Assembly: GCA_945859605.1 (NCBI GenBank)
Contig: OX243824.1
Location: 23,094,417 to 23,158,416 of the forward strand
Length of the DNA stretch: 64,000 nt
Direction of reading: 5' to 3'
Source: Lumbricus rubellus
Taxonomy: Eukaryota; Annelida; Clitellata; Crassiclitellata; Lumbricidae
A model generated the notes under the pieces. It had not been told where the DNA came from and did not search any database. It saw only the letters and a list, made by a program, of their open reading frames with translations. Numbering within the stretch: position 1 is the first letter of the stretch; every line of letters begins with the position of its first letter. Of this stretch, positions 44,001 through 53,606 are shown piece after piece. The position numbers and the translations under genes are program-made.

Positions 44001-46487
44001 GTCATCTTCTTGCGAACTTTCGTTTATCGTTTCATCTTCTCCGCCTTCGACTTCTGCTCTCCGACTTTGTGCTCTTGTAGTCCCATTCGCTTGTAGTTCC
44101 CCTTGCAATACACTCACTGGTGGAATCTCTTTCAATTCTGCAATTATCTCCGGATGTAGCAAGAACCTTTCCTTATTTTCTTTGCACAGATCCGCTGGAA
44201 TGCTGGCACACACTAAAGTTAAATATGGCGCGATATTTATTGTCCTGTCCTCTGTAGCTGCTCCTTCGTTACGACCGCTCATCCGCACTTCGATTTTCAC
44301 CAACTTAGCTGGAATCGGCTCTCCAGCTACACATTGCAAATGAACTCTGCCGATTTCTTCTACTGTCGTTCCTTTCAGTAGTTCCTCGTTGATTACTGGT
44401 ATCTCGGTCCCCGAGTCAATCAACGCCTCGACTTGCACAGGCTGCCCATCAGTCCCACGTATCTCCACATTTACATGCTGCAACGATATCTTCTTTATGC
44501 GTTGACACTCCTCTTTACTTTTTGTTTCTCGACAAATTTCTGCAATGGAAGTAGTCTTTATCGCTTCTTTCTGTATGGTGAACTGCGGCGTACACTTCAT
44601 TACCGACTTCACTTCTGTTTCACGATCGTCCGATTCTTCAAACTGGTCTGGTGCATTCATCACTTGTATCTGGTTTACTCGAAGATTTTCTGCACTTCTG
44701 CTAAAGTTCTTCCTCAGATTTGCCGCTCCTGGTGCTTGGCAACGTTTTATTAGGTGTTTGTCAGAATGACAGTTGTGGCAACGTTTCTTTATAAAACTTC
44801 TTTGCTCATTGTTCTCCCACTTGTTGTACGGCGTGTATGATGCATTACTTTCTGTTGGGCGTCCCAGCGGTGGAGTTCGATTGTAGGCTTGTCTGTCCCA
44901 CGTTGACTCTTTCTTATCTTGCCAATACTGCTTTCCAGAATAATTATCTTTCTTTGCATCATTACTCTTGGCTTGGCTTCCGGTGTCTTTGCTATCCTTG
45001 TTCCACTTGAATGGCTTTGAGCTATTTCCCCATGCTTCAAATTTCGGTTTGTCTTGGAACATCACACCAATCCGATTGTTTACATGCATGTCTGCGAGGT
45101 CTGCAACATTACTAGCTTCCAAGCATTCTGTGCCCTCTTTTGCTAAGACAAACTGCAGTGGACCTGGTGGTAAACATTCTTTCAGCTTATCCGCCACTAA
45201 CAAATCAAACAGCTTCTCGTAGTCTTTGTCCACTCGTCTACTTCGGACATAATAATTCAACAGGTTCTTCAGCCTAGCCGTGAACATCGTATAGGTTTCT
45301 TCGGCTGTCTTCTTGGCATCTGCAAACCTTGACCTGTACTCACGAGCTGTTAACTTGAATTCCTTCAACAAATGCTCTTTCACTGCATCGTATTTATCTA
45401 AATTCTCAAATGACAATCGATTCAATACCGTTCGCGCTCTCGGGGTCATCAATGGCAACAACAATTTCACCCAGTACTGCTTTTCCACAGCGAAGCTATT
45501 GAATGCATTTTCAACTGTTTCAAAATATAATGGCACTTCCATCATATCATACGGCATCTTCGGTAACACATGTTTCATTGCATCACCTATCTTCTTAATC
45601 TTTGACACCATTGTCTCACTTTCTCTAAGCCTATTTTGTTCTGATTCCTCACGGATTCTTCTATCGTCTTCGTCTTTCTTCCTCAGTCTATTTTGATCTT
45701 CTATCCTACGCAGTTCTTCTTGTTCAATCTTCTGCTGCAACAGTTCTAACTGCTTTCTGCGTTCTTCTTTTTCAATAGCCATCTCATGGAGTTGAGCTTC
45801 CTTAATAGCAAGTTTCTTTTGTTCTAATTGCATCTGTTCTTCTCTTTCTCTTTCTGCTTTTTCCAAATTGTCTTTTTCGGCTTGGAATTCTTCCTGTCGA
45901 ATCTCTTCGGCTCTTTGCAGTTCTTGTAAACGCATCTTCTCCTTTTCTTCCTCACGAGCCTTTTTGTCTTCGATCTGCTGTCTCCGTATTTCTTCATCGC
46001 TTCTCCTTGCTTTTTCATATTCTATCATTAACTCCATCCTTCTTCGTTCTGATTCGTCACGATCTATTTTCATTTGTTCTAACTGAAGCTGGAACTGTTG
46101 CTTCTGCATGTCTATCTCTTGTTGTCTTATCCTTTCTAATTTTTCTGCTCTTTCCGCTCGTTGCTCCTCTTTCTCTTTCTCCTCTTGTCTGCGCTGCTCT
46201 TCTTTCTGCTTCTCTTCTTGTCTACTCATCATCATGAATTGTAGCAACGCCTCTATAGACATCGGTGCCTGAGGTTTCTCAACCGGCTTTTCTTTAGCGC
46301 CTCCAACAGCACCTTCTTCTTCTTCTTCTTTCTTAGCCCAAACCTCGGCTAAATTTCTCATCAATTCTTCCCTCGACATCTGTTCGACTTCTTCTGCGTC
46401 TACGCCTGCTTCAATTAATAATTTTACTAGTCTCTCCGAAGACATCTTTTTAATAGCTGCTTGCTTTTGCTCCGTAAGTTTCTCCAT
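41076..46487 (-). CDS. gag-pol: Gag-protease-integrase-RT-RNase H polyprotein (1803 aa)
   Basis: A single ORF from ATG (46487) to TAG (41076). Domains in order: Glu/Lys/Arg-rich coiled coil (1 to about 300); capsid-like region (VPLYFETVENAF...); zinc knuckle CHNCHSDKHLIKRC (about 595); aspartic protease with DSGTEIPVIN; acidic spacer; integrase zinc domain (GGHLGEEKTRERIK, CKSCEKCQ); DDE core (MDVVGPIEP, TSDRGTNF, GLVERWNQ); RT with YVDD; RNase H ending VVADCLSRL. There is no chromodomain. The protein is closely similar to copy 1 and has GAA where copy 1 has the TAA stop. One fused frame means Gag-to-Pol ratio must be set after translation, for example by proteolysis. Confidence 0.92.
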   Translation of the reverse strand: MEKLTEQKQAAIKKMSSERLVKLLIEAGVDAEEVEQMSREELMRNLAEVWAKKEEEEEGAVGGAKEKPVEKPQAPMSIEALLQFMMMSRQEEKQKEEQRRQEEKEKEEQRAERAEKLERIRQQEIDMQKQQFQLQLEQMKIDRDESERRRMELMIEYEKARRSDEEIRRQQIEDKKAREEEKEKMRLQELQRAEEIRQEEFQAEKDNLEKAEREREEQMQLEQKKLAIKEAQLHEMAIEKEERRKQLELLQQKIEQEELRRIEDQNRLRKKDEDDRRIREESEQNRLRESETMVSKIKKIGDAMKHVLPKMPYDMMEVPLYFETVENAFNSFAVEKQYWVKLLLPLMTPRARTVLNRLSFENLDKYDAVKEHLLKEFKLTAREYRSRFADAKKTAEETYTMFTARLKNLLNYYVRSRRVDKDYEKLFDLLVADKLKECLPPGPLQFVLAKEGTECLEASNVADLADMHVNNRIGVMFQDKPKFEAWGNSSKPFKWNKDSKDTGSQAKSNDAKKDNYSGKQYWQDKKESTWDRQAYNRTPPLGRPTESNASYTPYNKWENNEQRSFIKKRCHNCHSDKHLIKRCQAPGAANLRKNFSRSAENLRVNQIQVMNAPDQFEESDDRETEVKSVMKCTPQFTIQKEAIKTTSIAEICRETKSKEECQRIKKISLQHVNVEIRGTDGQPVQVEALIDSGTEIPVINEELLKGTTVEEIGRVHLQCVAGEPIPAKLVKIEVRMSGRNEGAATEDRTINIAPYLTLVCASIPADLCKENKERFLLHPEIIAELKEIPPVSVLQGELQANGTTRAQSRRAEVEGGEDETINESSQEDDTDSEDELSIQDDERTTSENNETEEEMAACERNDSEDSGSDAELETSMRDLFTENSNDERQLEDAKKFEEQQRNDESLKSWWRIAEDKGSEFSVVNGLMYKKHQMLDQLVYQLVLPKERRIQVMELAHESVFGGHLGEEKTRERIKLSFVWPKMRRDVVKFCKSCEKCQLKARSLVMDRVPITPIPREDVPFRRMTMDVVGPIEPKSAAGHKYCLCIVDSCTRWPTIFLLKSLTAKAVCEALMKLFIDVGVPSVITSDRGTNFTASLTREFLKLMGCCPRFDSPGHPEAAGLVERWNQTFKKMVHHVIVENPRQWHKIIPFTVWALREVPNATTGVAPYLLVYGKMPRGPLTILKESWTKEINLPPNIGVQPAKYLKNLRADMEKALIFAENCAEEKQKQYASQCNKRAKDKEFEPGENVIVLYPTSTNKLISRWHGPCTVLQRRSKYSYLVDMNENGRRIVHANKMRKFIARTLSCGLIVEEDDEFGSVVELPLKEDHAETTQKSLQLDYEQIGHLTCEQQKQLLDVLNRYADRFLDKPGLCTLVEHEVVLRPDFREKEFMAYRIPLIYRAEVDKQIQEMLKANIIQPSSSRMASPLVIVKKKDGSLRLACDYRYVNSYTENCRYPMPIVNDVLSKVGKSKFISVLDCRSAYWTCPVKKSDQWKTAFVTHNGLYEFTRVPFGMINSGRTFVKAINMILQPINAFTEPYVDDIAVHSDDWNIHLKHLELFLKQIRLHNVTLNLKKCVFGKSEVKFIGHLIGSGKKMMNPDRIDSLIKLKNPETKKQVKQVLGFFGFYRQFICNFAEIAKPLTDLTSKQTPENIVWTEDHQKSFDSLKEIVLSNVILYMFEVGKPFNLYCDSSDFAVGAVLSQVDDEGIERPVSFISQKLTDTQRRWATIEKEAYAIIWALNKLKEIIIGSKINVFTDHNPLVYLTESMSKSAKLVRWSLSLQNFDILLNYKKGKLNVVADCLSRL

Positions 46488-46828
46488 CTTACTTCTTTAC
46501 TTTACAGATGCTCGATTAAATAGTAGGCTACTCTTCAAATGTTTGCAATTGACTGACTTCAATTCTTTATGCACACTTCAATAGACAAGCAAGTTTTTCT
46601 ACCTTGTAGTCGTTGTGTTGTCGTTTCTCACTGACGTACGAATGCTCGATGTATCGTTGCTTCTCCCGAGTGCTCGGCTCCTCGATAAATTCACAGCGTC
46701 CGTTCCTCCACAACGTCTGTTGATTGGATAGAATCCCTCCGTTCGTAACTTGGCACGTAGACCCGCCGTTCGTAACTAGGATCGTTCTCCTGCAACTTGG
46801 ATCGTTATCTCACCGCAACGACACCAAA

Positions 46829-47338
46829 TGTGATAACCTCCTTGTGATCACCTCCTCCTATCAGTCTCTTCGGAAGCTTCTTCGTATAAGTTCGTGGTAG
46901 CATAGGCCTATCCCTAGATAACTGTTTCATTAGCTAAATGGCTAGGTAAAGAATCTACAGACTTTCACTGTTTTGTAACCAACAACGACGACGTGTTTAA
47001 GTCTTCTTATTATACTCCAAAATCCGATGTAAAGTAAAACGATCAGCAACAACACAACAATGACTACACTTGCGTTATCATAACAACTACACGACTACTA
47101 CCTTCATCAGTCTACTCTATCGCAACTCAACAACAACTATTACAGCCTATCTCAACGGCTCTCAACACACAACACTCCTTCTTCACTTCCACTCCCTCCT
47201 TGTACACTCAACGTACGCTCGTCTAGACATCACGCGCTGTCCAGACAATCACCTGTCCAGACGCCGCGCGCCAATTTGCAGTTGGCCTACCTGCGTCGCT
47301 GTACGACAATCGTCGTGCACTGATTAAATTAGCTTACA
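46829..47338 (-). repeat. 5' LTR of Gmr1-like copy 2
   Basis: See 40448-40958. The internal edge is at 46828, where the complement continues TTTGGTGTCG as the presumed primer site. That site does not show the long tRNA-Leu complement of copy 1. Confidence 0.9.
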
Positions 47339-47510
47339 TCCTATTTATTGAATAATTTTTGTCGTATCTCCAATACCGCATTCACGGTTTAAAAGTGCAT
47401 TGTTGTATGTCCAGAGTAAGCTCGTCGCTGATTGGACGATAAGGAGATACGACATTAATACACTGCCCACTTCGTTGTATCATAGTGTCGTATGTCCAGA
47501 GAATAAAAAC
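47339..47510. repeat. GTCGTATNTCC motif cluster, right half
   Basis: Motifs near 47362 (GTCGTATCTCC), 47404 (GTTGTATGTCC), 47450 (GGAGATACGAC) and 47492 (GTCGTATGTCC). Before the insertion the cluster spanned about 400 bp with eight copies in both orientations. Confidence 0.75.
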
Positions 47511-48578
47511 GTTCTTTTATTAAAAAAAGGGTATTAAAATAGCGAAAATTGAAACGAACAAAGCCGCAATTGATTGTATATTGCTTTCTTTTATTATTTC
47601 ATATTTTTTTGCAATTTCTCACGTCATGATGACTTGCAATTGATTTAAATCCATTTTATAAGCTTACAACATTTTCCAAAATTTCACAAAAAGCATTCTA
47701 AGGTTCAGTTTAATTTTTGTGCAACATCCTTTAATTAATGTCGATACTTTAATTTGACGTCTCTGCTTGAAGTTTTATTGCACTGGATATATTTTTTTGG
47801 CGTCCAAAGTTGCGAAACTTCTATCTCATTTTTCTCGGAATTCACAAAAGTGGACATAGGGCCTACGCTAAGATAATTCTGGAGCGACGATTTATTGTCT
47901 ATTGACTTTTCCTTAACATTTGAGTGTCCAAGGTATTTTTCGGTACACGAAGGCCCAAGGGGGGAGGGGGGTCCGCGGGACCCCAGCGTTTCATGCTAAT
48001 TTCTTGAGAATGGATTGGAATATCGTAACAGAAATTGGTTCTACGTAATTCCAGATGAATATGCAATCGATTGATGTATCTTATATCACAATAGCACCAC
48101 CCGGTGTAAAATAATAGTGTTAAAATCTCGTGATACACATTTTATGCTTGCTTGCGTTATTTACCGAAGGAAGCCTATAGGCCTACGTCCGGCGCGTCCG
48201 CATGCCAGTCACCTGCTCTCACTTCCATTCCAGCTATCGACGGATTGGTTGCGTTATGGTACACTAAATCGTAATCGCAATTGTAAATTTGTATAGCGCC
48301 GCTTCTAGAGACACTTGAAACGATTGAAAGCGGGTAATTTTCAAACAATTGCGGAGGAAGGGGAAGTACGAACGGCTGTGTCACTGTGTGGTGTTAGGCA
48401 TACTTGTGGCCTTTGTGGGTCGAGTAAGAAGGGTAGGCCACTACCATCTACAGCTCTACATGTACAACACCACCGGCAAAGAAGAAAAGCTGAGCCGTTT
48501 ATCCGCATAACTTTGACAGAACGGTTGCCACCGTTTGTATGAACTGTCCTACGCCCTCCGTTTTGACGAACGCTTGTT
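47511..48578. other. No gene recognised
   Basis: T-rich stretch, then a GGGGGGAGGGGGG run near 47960 and a possible LINE-tail fragment GTATAGCGCCGCTTC near 48292; short ORFs only. Confidence 0.35.
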
Positions 48579-48641
48579 GTAAGTGTCATGGAATGAACAT
48601 TGTCAATGCTGTGACTCAAGTTACATATGTAATCTATGGAC

Positions 48642-48656
48642 TGACGTCACTTCCTG
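48642..48656 (+). promoter_or_regulatory. CRE plus ETS-like site in the LTR
   Basis: The palindrome TGACGTCA is immediately followed by CTTCCTG (ETS core on the complement). It is repeated in the 3' LTR at 53423. This is a typical enhancer pair; function not shown. Confidence 0.5.
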
Positions 48657-48758
48657 TTTGGAACTAGGATGGTCGATATTCAACGTTAAAACATAAACTA
48701 AACATTGACACGACAGAAACTGTTCTACTTGAGATTATTATTACTTAGTTACTACTTT

Positions 48759-49257
48759 TTGGTCCTGGGCATGACGTTAAACTGCATCCATCCTCCGCCA
48801 CAGGGAACCAACAACGTCCCTGTGCCGGTCCTAAGCCCGGACAAAGGAGGAAGGTTTGCCAGATGGGTGGCGATACACTGGCAGAAAAAGACCAAGACGA
48901 TTGTAATCCGCAAAAACCACAACACAAGTGACAGAGCGACCCAGATGCTTCAAGGTGTCATGATGTGAAGCATACATGCACAGGCCGGTCAGGACAGACC
49001 GGTGGAGGGAGTCAGGGGAGAGAGCATACGTGGGACACATACGGGTATTGTCCCAGGTTGTCCTTCGTGCCTCTCTCCCAATATTCTCTTCAATTGGACA
49101 AAGTGGTCTAGCTGCTCCAAGATGTTAATGGTATGGAGCAGACCTGCTGACCGGTCCGGTTGAAGCTGGGAAGCATGATGCGAGACAAACTCAGACAGAG
49201 AGTGGCGTCGGACTCCTACGGGCATTGAGCCTAAGGATGTTGATGATGATGATGATG
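48759..49257 (+). mobile_element. Truncated non-LTR retrotransposon inside the 5' LTR
   Basis: A 12-bp duplication AGTTACTACTTT (48747-48758, 49258-49269) and a 3' microsatellite tail (GATGATGATGATGATG) after GCATTGAGCCTAAGGATG are typical of target-primed insertion of a 5'-truncated LINE or SINE. One frame reads NVPVPVLSPDKGGRFARWVA. Its family is not recognised. Confidence 0.75.
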
Positions 49258-49331
49258 AGTTACTACTTTAATAATTAAACAAAGTGATTTAAGTAAACCA
49301 CGCGTTCTTACATAAAGATTAGAACGTAACA

Positions 49332-49349
49332 TGGCGTCGTGAACAAACG
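49332..49349 (+). promoter_or_regulatory. Primer-binding site of gypsy element
   Basis: TGGCGTCGTGAACAAACG directly follows the LTR CA; which tRNA primes it is not determined. Confidence 0.6.
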
Positions 49350-49398
49350 TGACTTTAATCGTTTTCGTGGATACTGATAACGCACGTGACACGGAACA

Positions 49399-52300
49399 AT
49401 GGAACTTTTCAAACAACCTAATTCGCTCGATATGAACAGTGTTAACTTAGAAGAGTCGTGGAAAAATTGGAAACAGAAATTCCAGAACTTTATGAAGGCG
49501 TCAGGGTCAGACCAAAAGCCAGACGACGTCCAGTTGGCTATCTTTCTCCATATCGTTGGAGATGATGCACTCGCAGTGTATAACACATTCGCGTTTACTG
49601 AGGGAGAATCTGGAAAACTCCAACCTGCGCTCTCAAAATTCGAAGAGTATTGCTCGCCTCGTAAAAACGTCGTCTTTGAACGCTACAACTTCTGGAGATC
49701 GACCCAGGCATCGGGTGAGTCGATTGATACATTCGTCACTACACTCCGTCAAAAGGTCAAGTCATGTGATTTCGGCAATCAGACCGAAAGTCTAATTCGT
49801 GACCGAATTGTCTTGGGATGTCCGGATGCTTGTCTTCAGGAACGTTTTCTGCGAGAGCCAGACCTTGACCTTCTGAAGGCGTTGAACATCTGTCGAGCGG
49901 CTGAGTCGACAAAAGCACAACTGCAGTCCATTCAAGGTGAGACGAGTTTCAATGCTAGAATACATAACGTCCACTCTAGTGACATTGCCTGTTCCAAATG
50001 TGGTGGCTCACATAAACCCAGAGCATGTCAAGCATTTGGTAAAAATTGCATGAAATGTGGAAAACCTAACCATTTTCAGAAAATGTGTCGTTCAAAAAGC
50101 ACTTCATCTGAACCAACCATGTTCAAAAGTCCTCCGAGATCTAGAAACACAGGAAGAGAAATGAAACAGAACTCTACTCAGAAAGTGGTTTATTCAGTCA
50201 ATGATGATAATGTCCAGAATTTCTTTGTAGGAGTGCTGTCAGTGGGACAAAGAACTGATGGCTGGTGGAAAGATATAGAAATTAATGGTGATTTGGTTCA
50301 ATGTAAGCTTGACACAGGTGCTGAAGCAAATGTTATGGCACAGTCCACTCTGAACAGTCTTGCTAACCGTCCTAAAATAAAACCTTGCAAAACGACACTG
50401 ACTGCATATGGCAACAGTAAGATAACTCCAGTGGGAATAGTCTCAGTTATAGCAAAGACCAGTGGTGGGACTGTGGAAGCTGATTTCTTCGTTATAAAAC
50501 AGAACGCTCCAACTCTCCTTGGTCTGCGCAGCTGCGTAGCTCTGAACATTGTGCAGAGAATTGATTCCCTGTCAGAGGCAAATAATTCTTCGAATATACT
50601 CGACGGCTACAAGGACGTGTTCACCGGACTAGGACAAATGCCAGGTACATATCATATTAAAATTGATAAGAACATTTCACCTATTGTTCATGCCCCAAGA
50701 CGAGTTCCACTTGCACTTGAAGATAAATTAAAGAAAACACTGATGGAAATGGAAAGGTTAGAAGTGATCACAAAACAAGATCAGCCTACTGACTGGGTGA
50801 ACAGTTTGCTTGTGGTTGAGAAAAAAGATGGTTCTCTTCGCTTATGTTTGGATCCACGAGACCTTAACAAAGCCATTAAACGAGAACACTACCGCATCCC
50901 AACATGTGAGGATGTCCTAGCCAAATTATCTGGGAAATCGGTCTTCACCGTTATTGACATGAAAGATGGTTTCTGGCAGATCAAGCTAGATGAATCGAGT
51001 AGTCGCTTGTGCACCTTTAACACTCCATTTGGTCGTTATTCCATGCTGCGAATGCCTTTTGGAATTTCTTCCGCACCCGAGATTTTTCAGAAAAGAAGCA
51101 ATGAATTATTCGGTGACATTCCAGGTGGGAACATTGTTTTCGATGATCTGATTATAGCTGCAGCTGATGACTCAGAACATGATCGAATTCTAAAACAAGT
51201 TTTGGTTCGTGCACAGAAAAATGGAGTGAAATTCAACCAAAAGAAAATACAGTACAAGGTTGGGCAAGTCAAATATTTGGGTCACATCCTTTCAAGTACT
51301 GGTGTACGTCCAGATGATGTCAGAGTTCAGGCAATACTCAACATGCCATCTCCAACCAACCAGAAAGAGTTGCAAAGATTCTTGGGAATGGTCACGTATT
51401 TGTCTAAGTTTATACCAAACTTTTCCTCCCACACGGACGTATTACGGCAAATACTAAAGAAAGACATTGCATGGCACTGGTTAGACCAACATGAAAATGC
51501 TGTGCATCTGATCAAACAATTGATTAGTGAGGCAGCAACGTTGAAGTACTATGACCCAAACAAAGTACTGATGATACAGACTGATGCATCGTCTACAGGT
51601 CTTGGTTCATGTCTCATGCAAGATGGGCAGCCAATTGCCTATGCATCCAGATCTTTGACTCCAGCAGAGAGAAATTATGCACAAATAGAGAAAGAGCTGC
51701 TAGCAATTGTGTTTGCCTGTGAGAGATTTTCACACTATGTCTACGGCAGAAAGACAACAGTCCAATCCGATCACAAGCCTTTGGAAGCAATCTTCAGAAA
51801 GCCAATCTGTGACACATCACCTAGGCTTCAAAGAATGCTACTCAGACTGTTAAAATTCCAGCTCACCATTGAATACTTGCCTGGGAGCAAAATGCTCATA
51901 GCAGATGCCTTGTCTCGAGCATACATCGCAGAGGATACAAAAGTCTCGGATGACCTTACAGAAGACCTTGAGGTTCTCGTACATGCGTTGCTCAGCAATT
52001 TTCCAGCCAGCCCAGAACGACTGGAAGAATTTCGCCAGGAGACTTTGCATGATGCTGTCTTGGTCCGTCTGCAAACTATGGTCCAAGAAGGGTTCCCTGA
52101 ATCTACAGAAGATCTACCAGTGGAGTTGAAACAATACCGCAAAATGGCTTCAGACATATATGAACTTGATGGCCTCATGTTTGTTCACGGAAAGCTGATA
52201 GTGCCACAGACAATGCGTCATGAAATGCTGGCGCTACTGCACGAAGGTCACCTTGGTATTGAGAAATGCAAAGGTCTTGCACGTTCATGTTTGTTCTGGC

Positions 52301-53355
52301 CAGGGTTGTCACAAGACATAGAAAAATATGTTGGTAAATGTACCACATGCAATGCATTCTGCAGACATCAACAGAAGGAACCACTAATCCCTCATCCAGT
52401 GCCAGAACGACCTTGGGAAAAGGTCGCCGCAGATATCTTTCAACTTTTTGGAAATGATTATTTACTGGTTGTCGATTACTACTCAAAGTACCCGGAAGTT
52501 TGTCTACTTCAAGGGAAGACAGCTAATTCACTGATACCTCACTTGAAGTCGATTTTTGCTCGCCATGGAATACCTTGTGAGATGGTGGCAGATAACATGC
52601 CCTTTGCAAGTGCAGCAATGCAGACATTTGCAACATCGTGGAAATTCAAAATCACAACAACAAGCCCACGTTATGCTCAGTCAAATGGAATGGCGGAAAG
52701 GGCCATACAGACAGTGAAAACACTTCTGAAAAAAGCAGAGAAAGATGGCTCTGATCCATACATAGCCTTGTTGCAGTACAGGAATGCACCAATATCAGGT
52801 TTGCAATATAGTCCTGCTGAACTGTTGATGAGTCGGCTTTTGAGATCCAAACTTCCAGTTATGCCTTCTCGTTTGCAGCCGATGTCAAGGAATGCCGTGC
52901 CAGAACTGAAGACACGTCAATCAAAACAAGAAACGTTTTACAACAGACATGCGAAAGCACTTCAACCTCTGCATGAAGGAGATACCATTCGAGTAAATCA
53001 TAATGGTCAATGGCGCTCGGGTGTAGTTAGAGACAAACACATTACACCTCGATCGTACATCATAGATACAGAAGATGGATCAACTCTTCGTCGGAATCGT
53101 CGTGACTTGGTTCGCACGAATGATCCACCTCCAGACTGTCAGCCGCTGGTCGAAGAAGACTCAACTCCAATCTTCATGCCTCCAAAGGACTCGATTCCAA
53201 TCTCCATGCCTCCAAAGGACTCGACTCCAAACGTCGTGCTTCCAAGAGATTCCACTCCAGTCATCTTGCCTCCACCTGTCAAGAGTTGCTTACAGAGTAC
53301 TCGTTCAGGACGATCTGTGAAACCACCTGTTATGTTTAGAGACTTTATCACTTAA
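49399..53355 (+). CDS. gag-pol: Gypsy Gag-Pol polyprotein (1318 aa)
   Basis: Complete ORF, ATG 67 nt after the LTR. Gag (1-190), then two zinc knuckles CSKCGGSHKPRAC and CMKCGKPNHFQKMC (about 198-233). A retropepsin has CKLDTGAEANVM (about 304). RT has VFTVIDMKDGFWQIKL and the catalytic VFDDLII (about 580; F replaces the usual first Tyr/Val residue pair). RNase H has QTDASSTGLGSCLMQ and SDHKPLEAI. Integrase has an HHCC domain (HEGHLGIEKC ... CTTCNAFC) and a DDE core with D in AADIF, D in ADNMPF (usually SDNGPQF) and E in GMAERAI. The C-terminal tail has four Pro-rich repeats (STPIFMPPKD type). Intact, with all acidic residues kept. It is one frame, without a Gag stop. Confidence 0.92.
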   Translation: MELFKQPNSLDMNSVNLEESWKNWKQKFQNFMKASGSDQKPDDVQLAIFLHIVGDDALAVYNTFAFTEGESGKLQPALSKFEEYCSPRKNVVFERYNFWRSTQASGESIDTFVTTLRQKVKSCDFGNQTESLIRDRIVLGCPDACLQERFLREPDLDLLKALNICRAAESTKAQLQSIQGETSFNARIHNVHSSDIACSKCGGSHKPRACQAFGKNCMKCGKPNHFQKMCRSKSTSSEPTMFKSPPRSRNTGREMKQNSTQKVVYSVNDDNVQNFFVGVLSVGQRTDGWWKDIEINGDLVQCKLDTGAEANVMAQSTLNSLANRPKIKPCKTTLTAYGNSKITPVGIVSVIAKTSGGTVEADFFVIKQNAPTLLGLRSCVALNIVQRIDSLSEANNSSNILDGYKDVFTGLGQMPGTYHIKIDKNISPIVHAPRRVPLALEDKLKKTLMEMERLEVITKQDQPTDWVNSLLVVEKKDGSLRLCLDPRDLNKAIKREHYRIPTCEDVLAKLSGKSVFTVIDMKDGFWQIKLDESSSRLCTFNTPFGRYSMLRMPFGISSAPEIFQKRSNELFGDIPGGNIVFDDLIIAAADDSEHDRILKQVLVRAQKNGVKFNQKKIQYKVGQVKYLGHILSSTGVRPDDVRVQAILNMPSPTNQKELQRFLGMVTYLSKFIPNFSSHTDVLRQILKKDIAWHWLDQHENAVHLIKQLISEAATLKYYDPNKVLMIQTDASSTGLGSCLMQDGQPIAYASRSLTPAERNYAQIEKELLAIVFACERFSHYVYGRKTTVQSDHKPLEAIFRKPICDTSPRLQRMLLRLLKFQLTIEYLPGSKMLIADALSRAYIAEDTKVSDDLTEDLEVLVHALLSNFPASPERLEEFRQETLHDAVLVRLQTMVQEGFPESTEDLPVELKQYRKMASDIYELDGLMFVHGKLIVPQTMRHEMLALLHEGHLGIEKCKGLARSCLFWPGLSQDIEKYVGKCTTCNAFCRHQQKEPLIPHPVPERPWEKVAADIFQLFGNDYLLVVDYYSKYPEVCLLQGKTANSLIPHLKSIFARHGIPCEMVADNMPFASAAMQTFATSWKFKITTTSPRYAQSNGMAERAIQTVKTLLKKAEKDGSDPYIALLQYRNAPISGLQYSPAELLMSRLLRSKLPVMPSRLQPMSRNAVPELKTRQSKQETFYNRHAKALQPLHEGDTIRVNHNGQWRSGVVRDKHITPRSYIIDTEDGSTLRRNRRDLVRTNDPPPDCQPLVEEDSTPIFMPPKDSIPISMPPKDSTPNVVLPRDSTPVILPPPVKSCLQSTRSGRSVKPPVMFRDFIT

Positions 53356-53364
53356 GAGGAAAGG

Positions 53365-53601
53365 TGTCATGGAATGAACATTGTCAATGCTGTGACTCAA
53401 GTTACATATGTAATCTATGGACTGACGTCACTTCCTGTTTGGAACTAGGATGGTCGATATTCAACGTTAAAACATAAACTAAACATTGACACGACAGAAA
53501 CTGTTCTACTTGAGATTATTATTACTTAGTTACTACTTTAATAATTAAACAAAGTGATTTAAGTAAACCACGCGTTCTTACATAAAGATTAGAACGTAAC
53601 A
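53365..53601 (+). repeat. 3' LTR of gypsy element
   Basis: 237 bp after the purine tract AAGAGGAAAGG (53354-53364); followed by GTAAG. It lacks the 499-bp insert. Confidence 0.93.
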
Positions 53602-53606
53602 GTAAG

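Larger units (their letters stand above)
40448..47338 (-). mobile_element. Gmr1-like LTR retrotransposon, copy 2 (fully open)
   Basis: 6891 bp, target duplication TCCTA (40443-40447, 47339-47343), LTRs of 511 and 510 bp with TG...CA ends. On its own strand the order is LTR (47338-46829), primer region starting TTTGGTGTCGTTGCGG, one long ORF, polypurine tract, LTR (40958-40448). LTRs differ at about three positions. The coding region has no stop or frameshift, so the element was probably active very recently and may still be. Confidence 0.93.
48584..49331 (+). repeat. 5' LTR of gypsy element, interrupted
   Basis: LTR sequence at 48584-48758 and 49270-49331 (plus the duplicated 49258-49269) equals the 237-bp 3' LTR. 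Confidence 0.92.
48584..53601 (+). mobile_element. Ty3/gypsy retrotransposon with identical LTRs
   Basis: Target duplication GTAAG (48579-48583, 53602-53606). LTR of 237 bp (TGTCATGG...CGTAACA). The 5' LTR is split by a 499-bp insert (48759-49257). Otherwise I see no difference between the two LTRs. One ORF carries Gag-PR-RT-RNaseH-IN. It resembles the Mag/SURL-type elements known from sea urchins; this sub-assignment is from memory of their layout. Confidence 0.92.
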
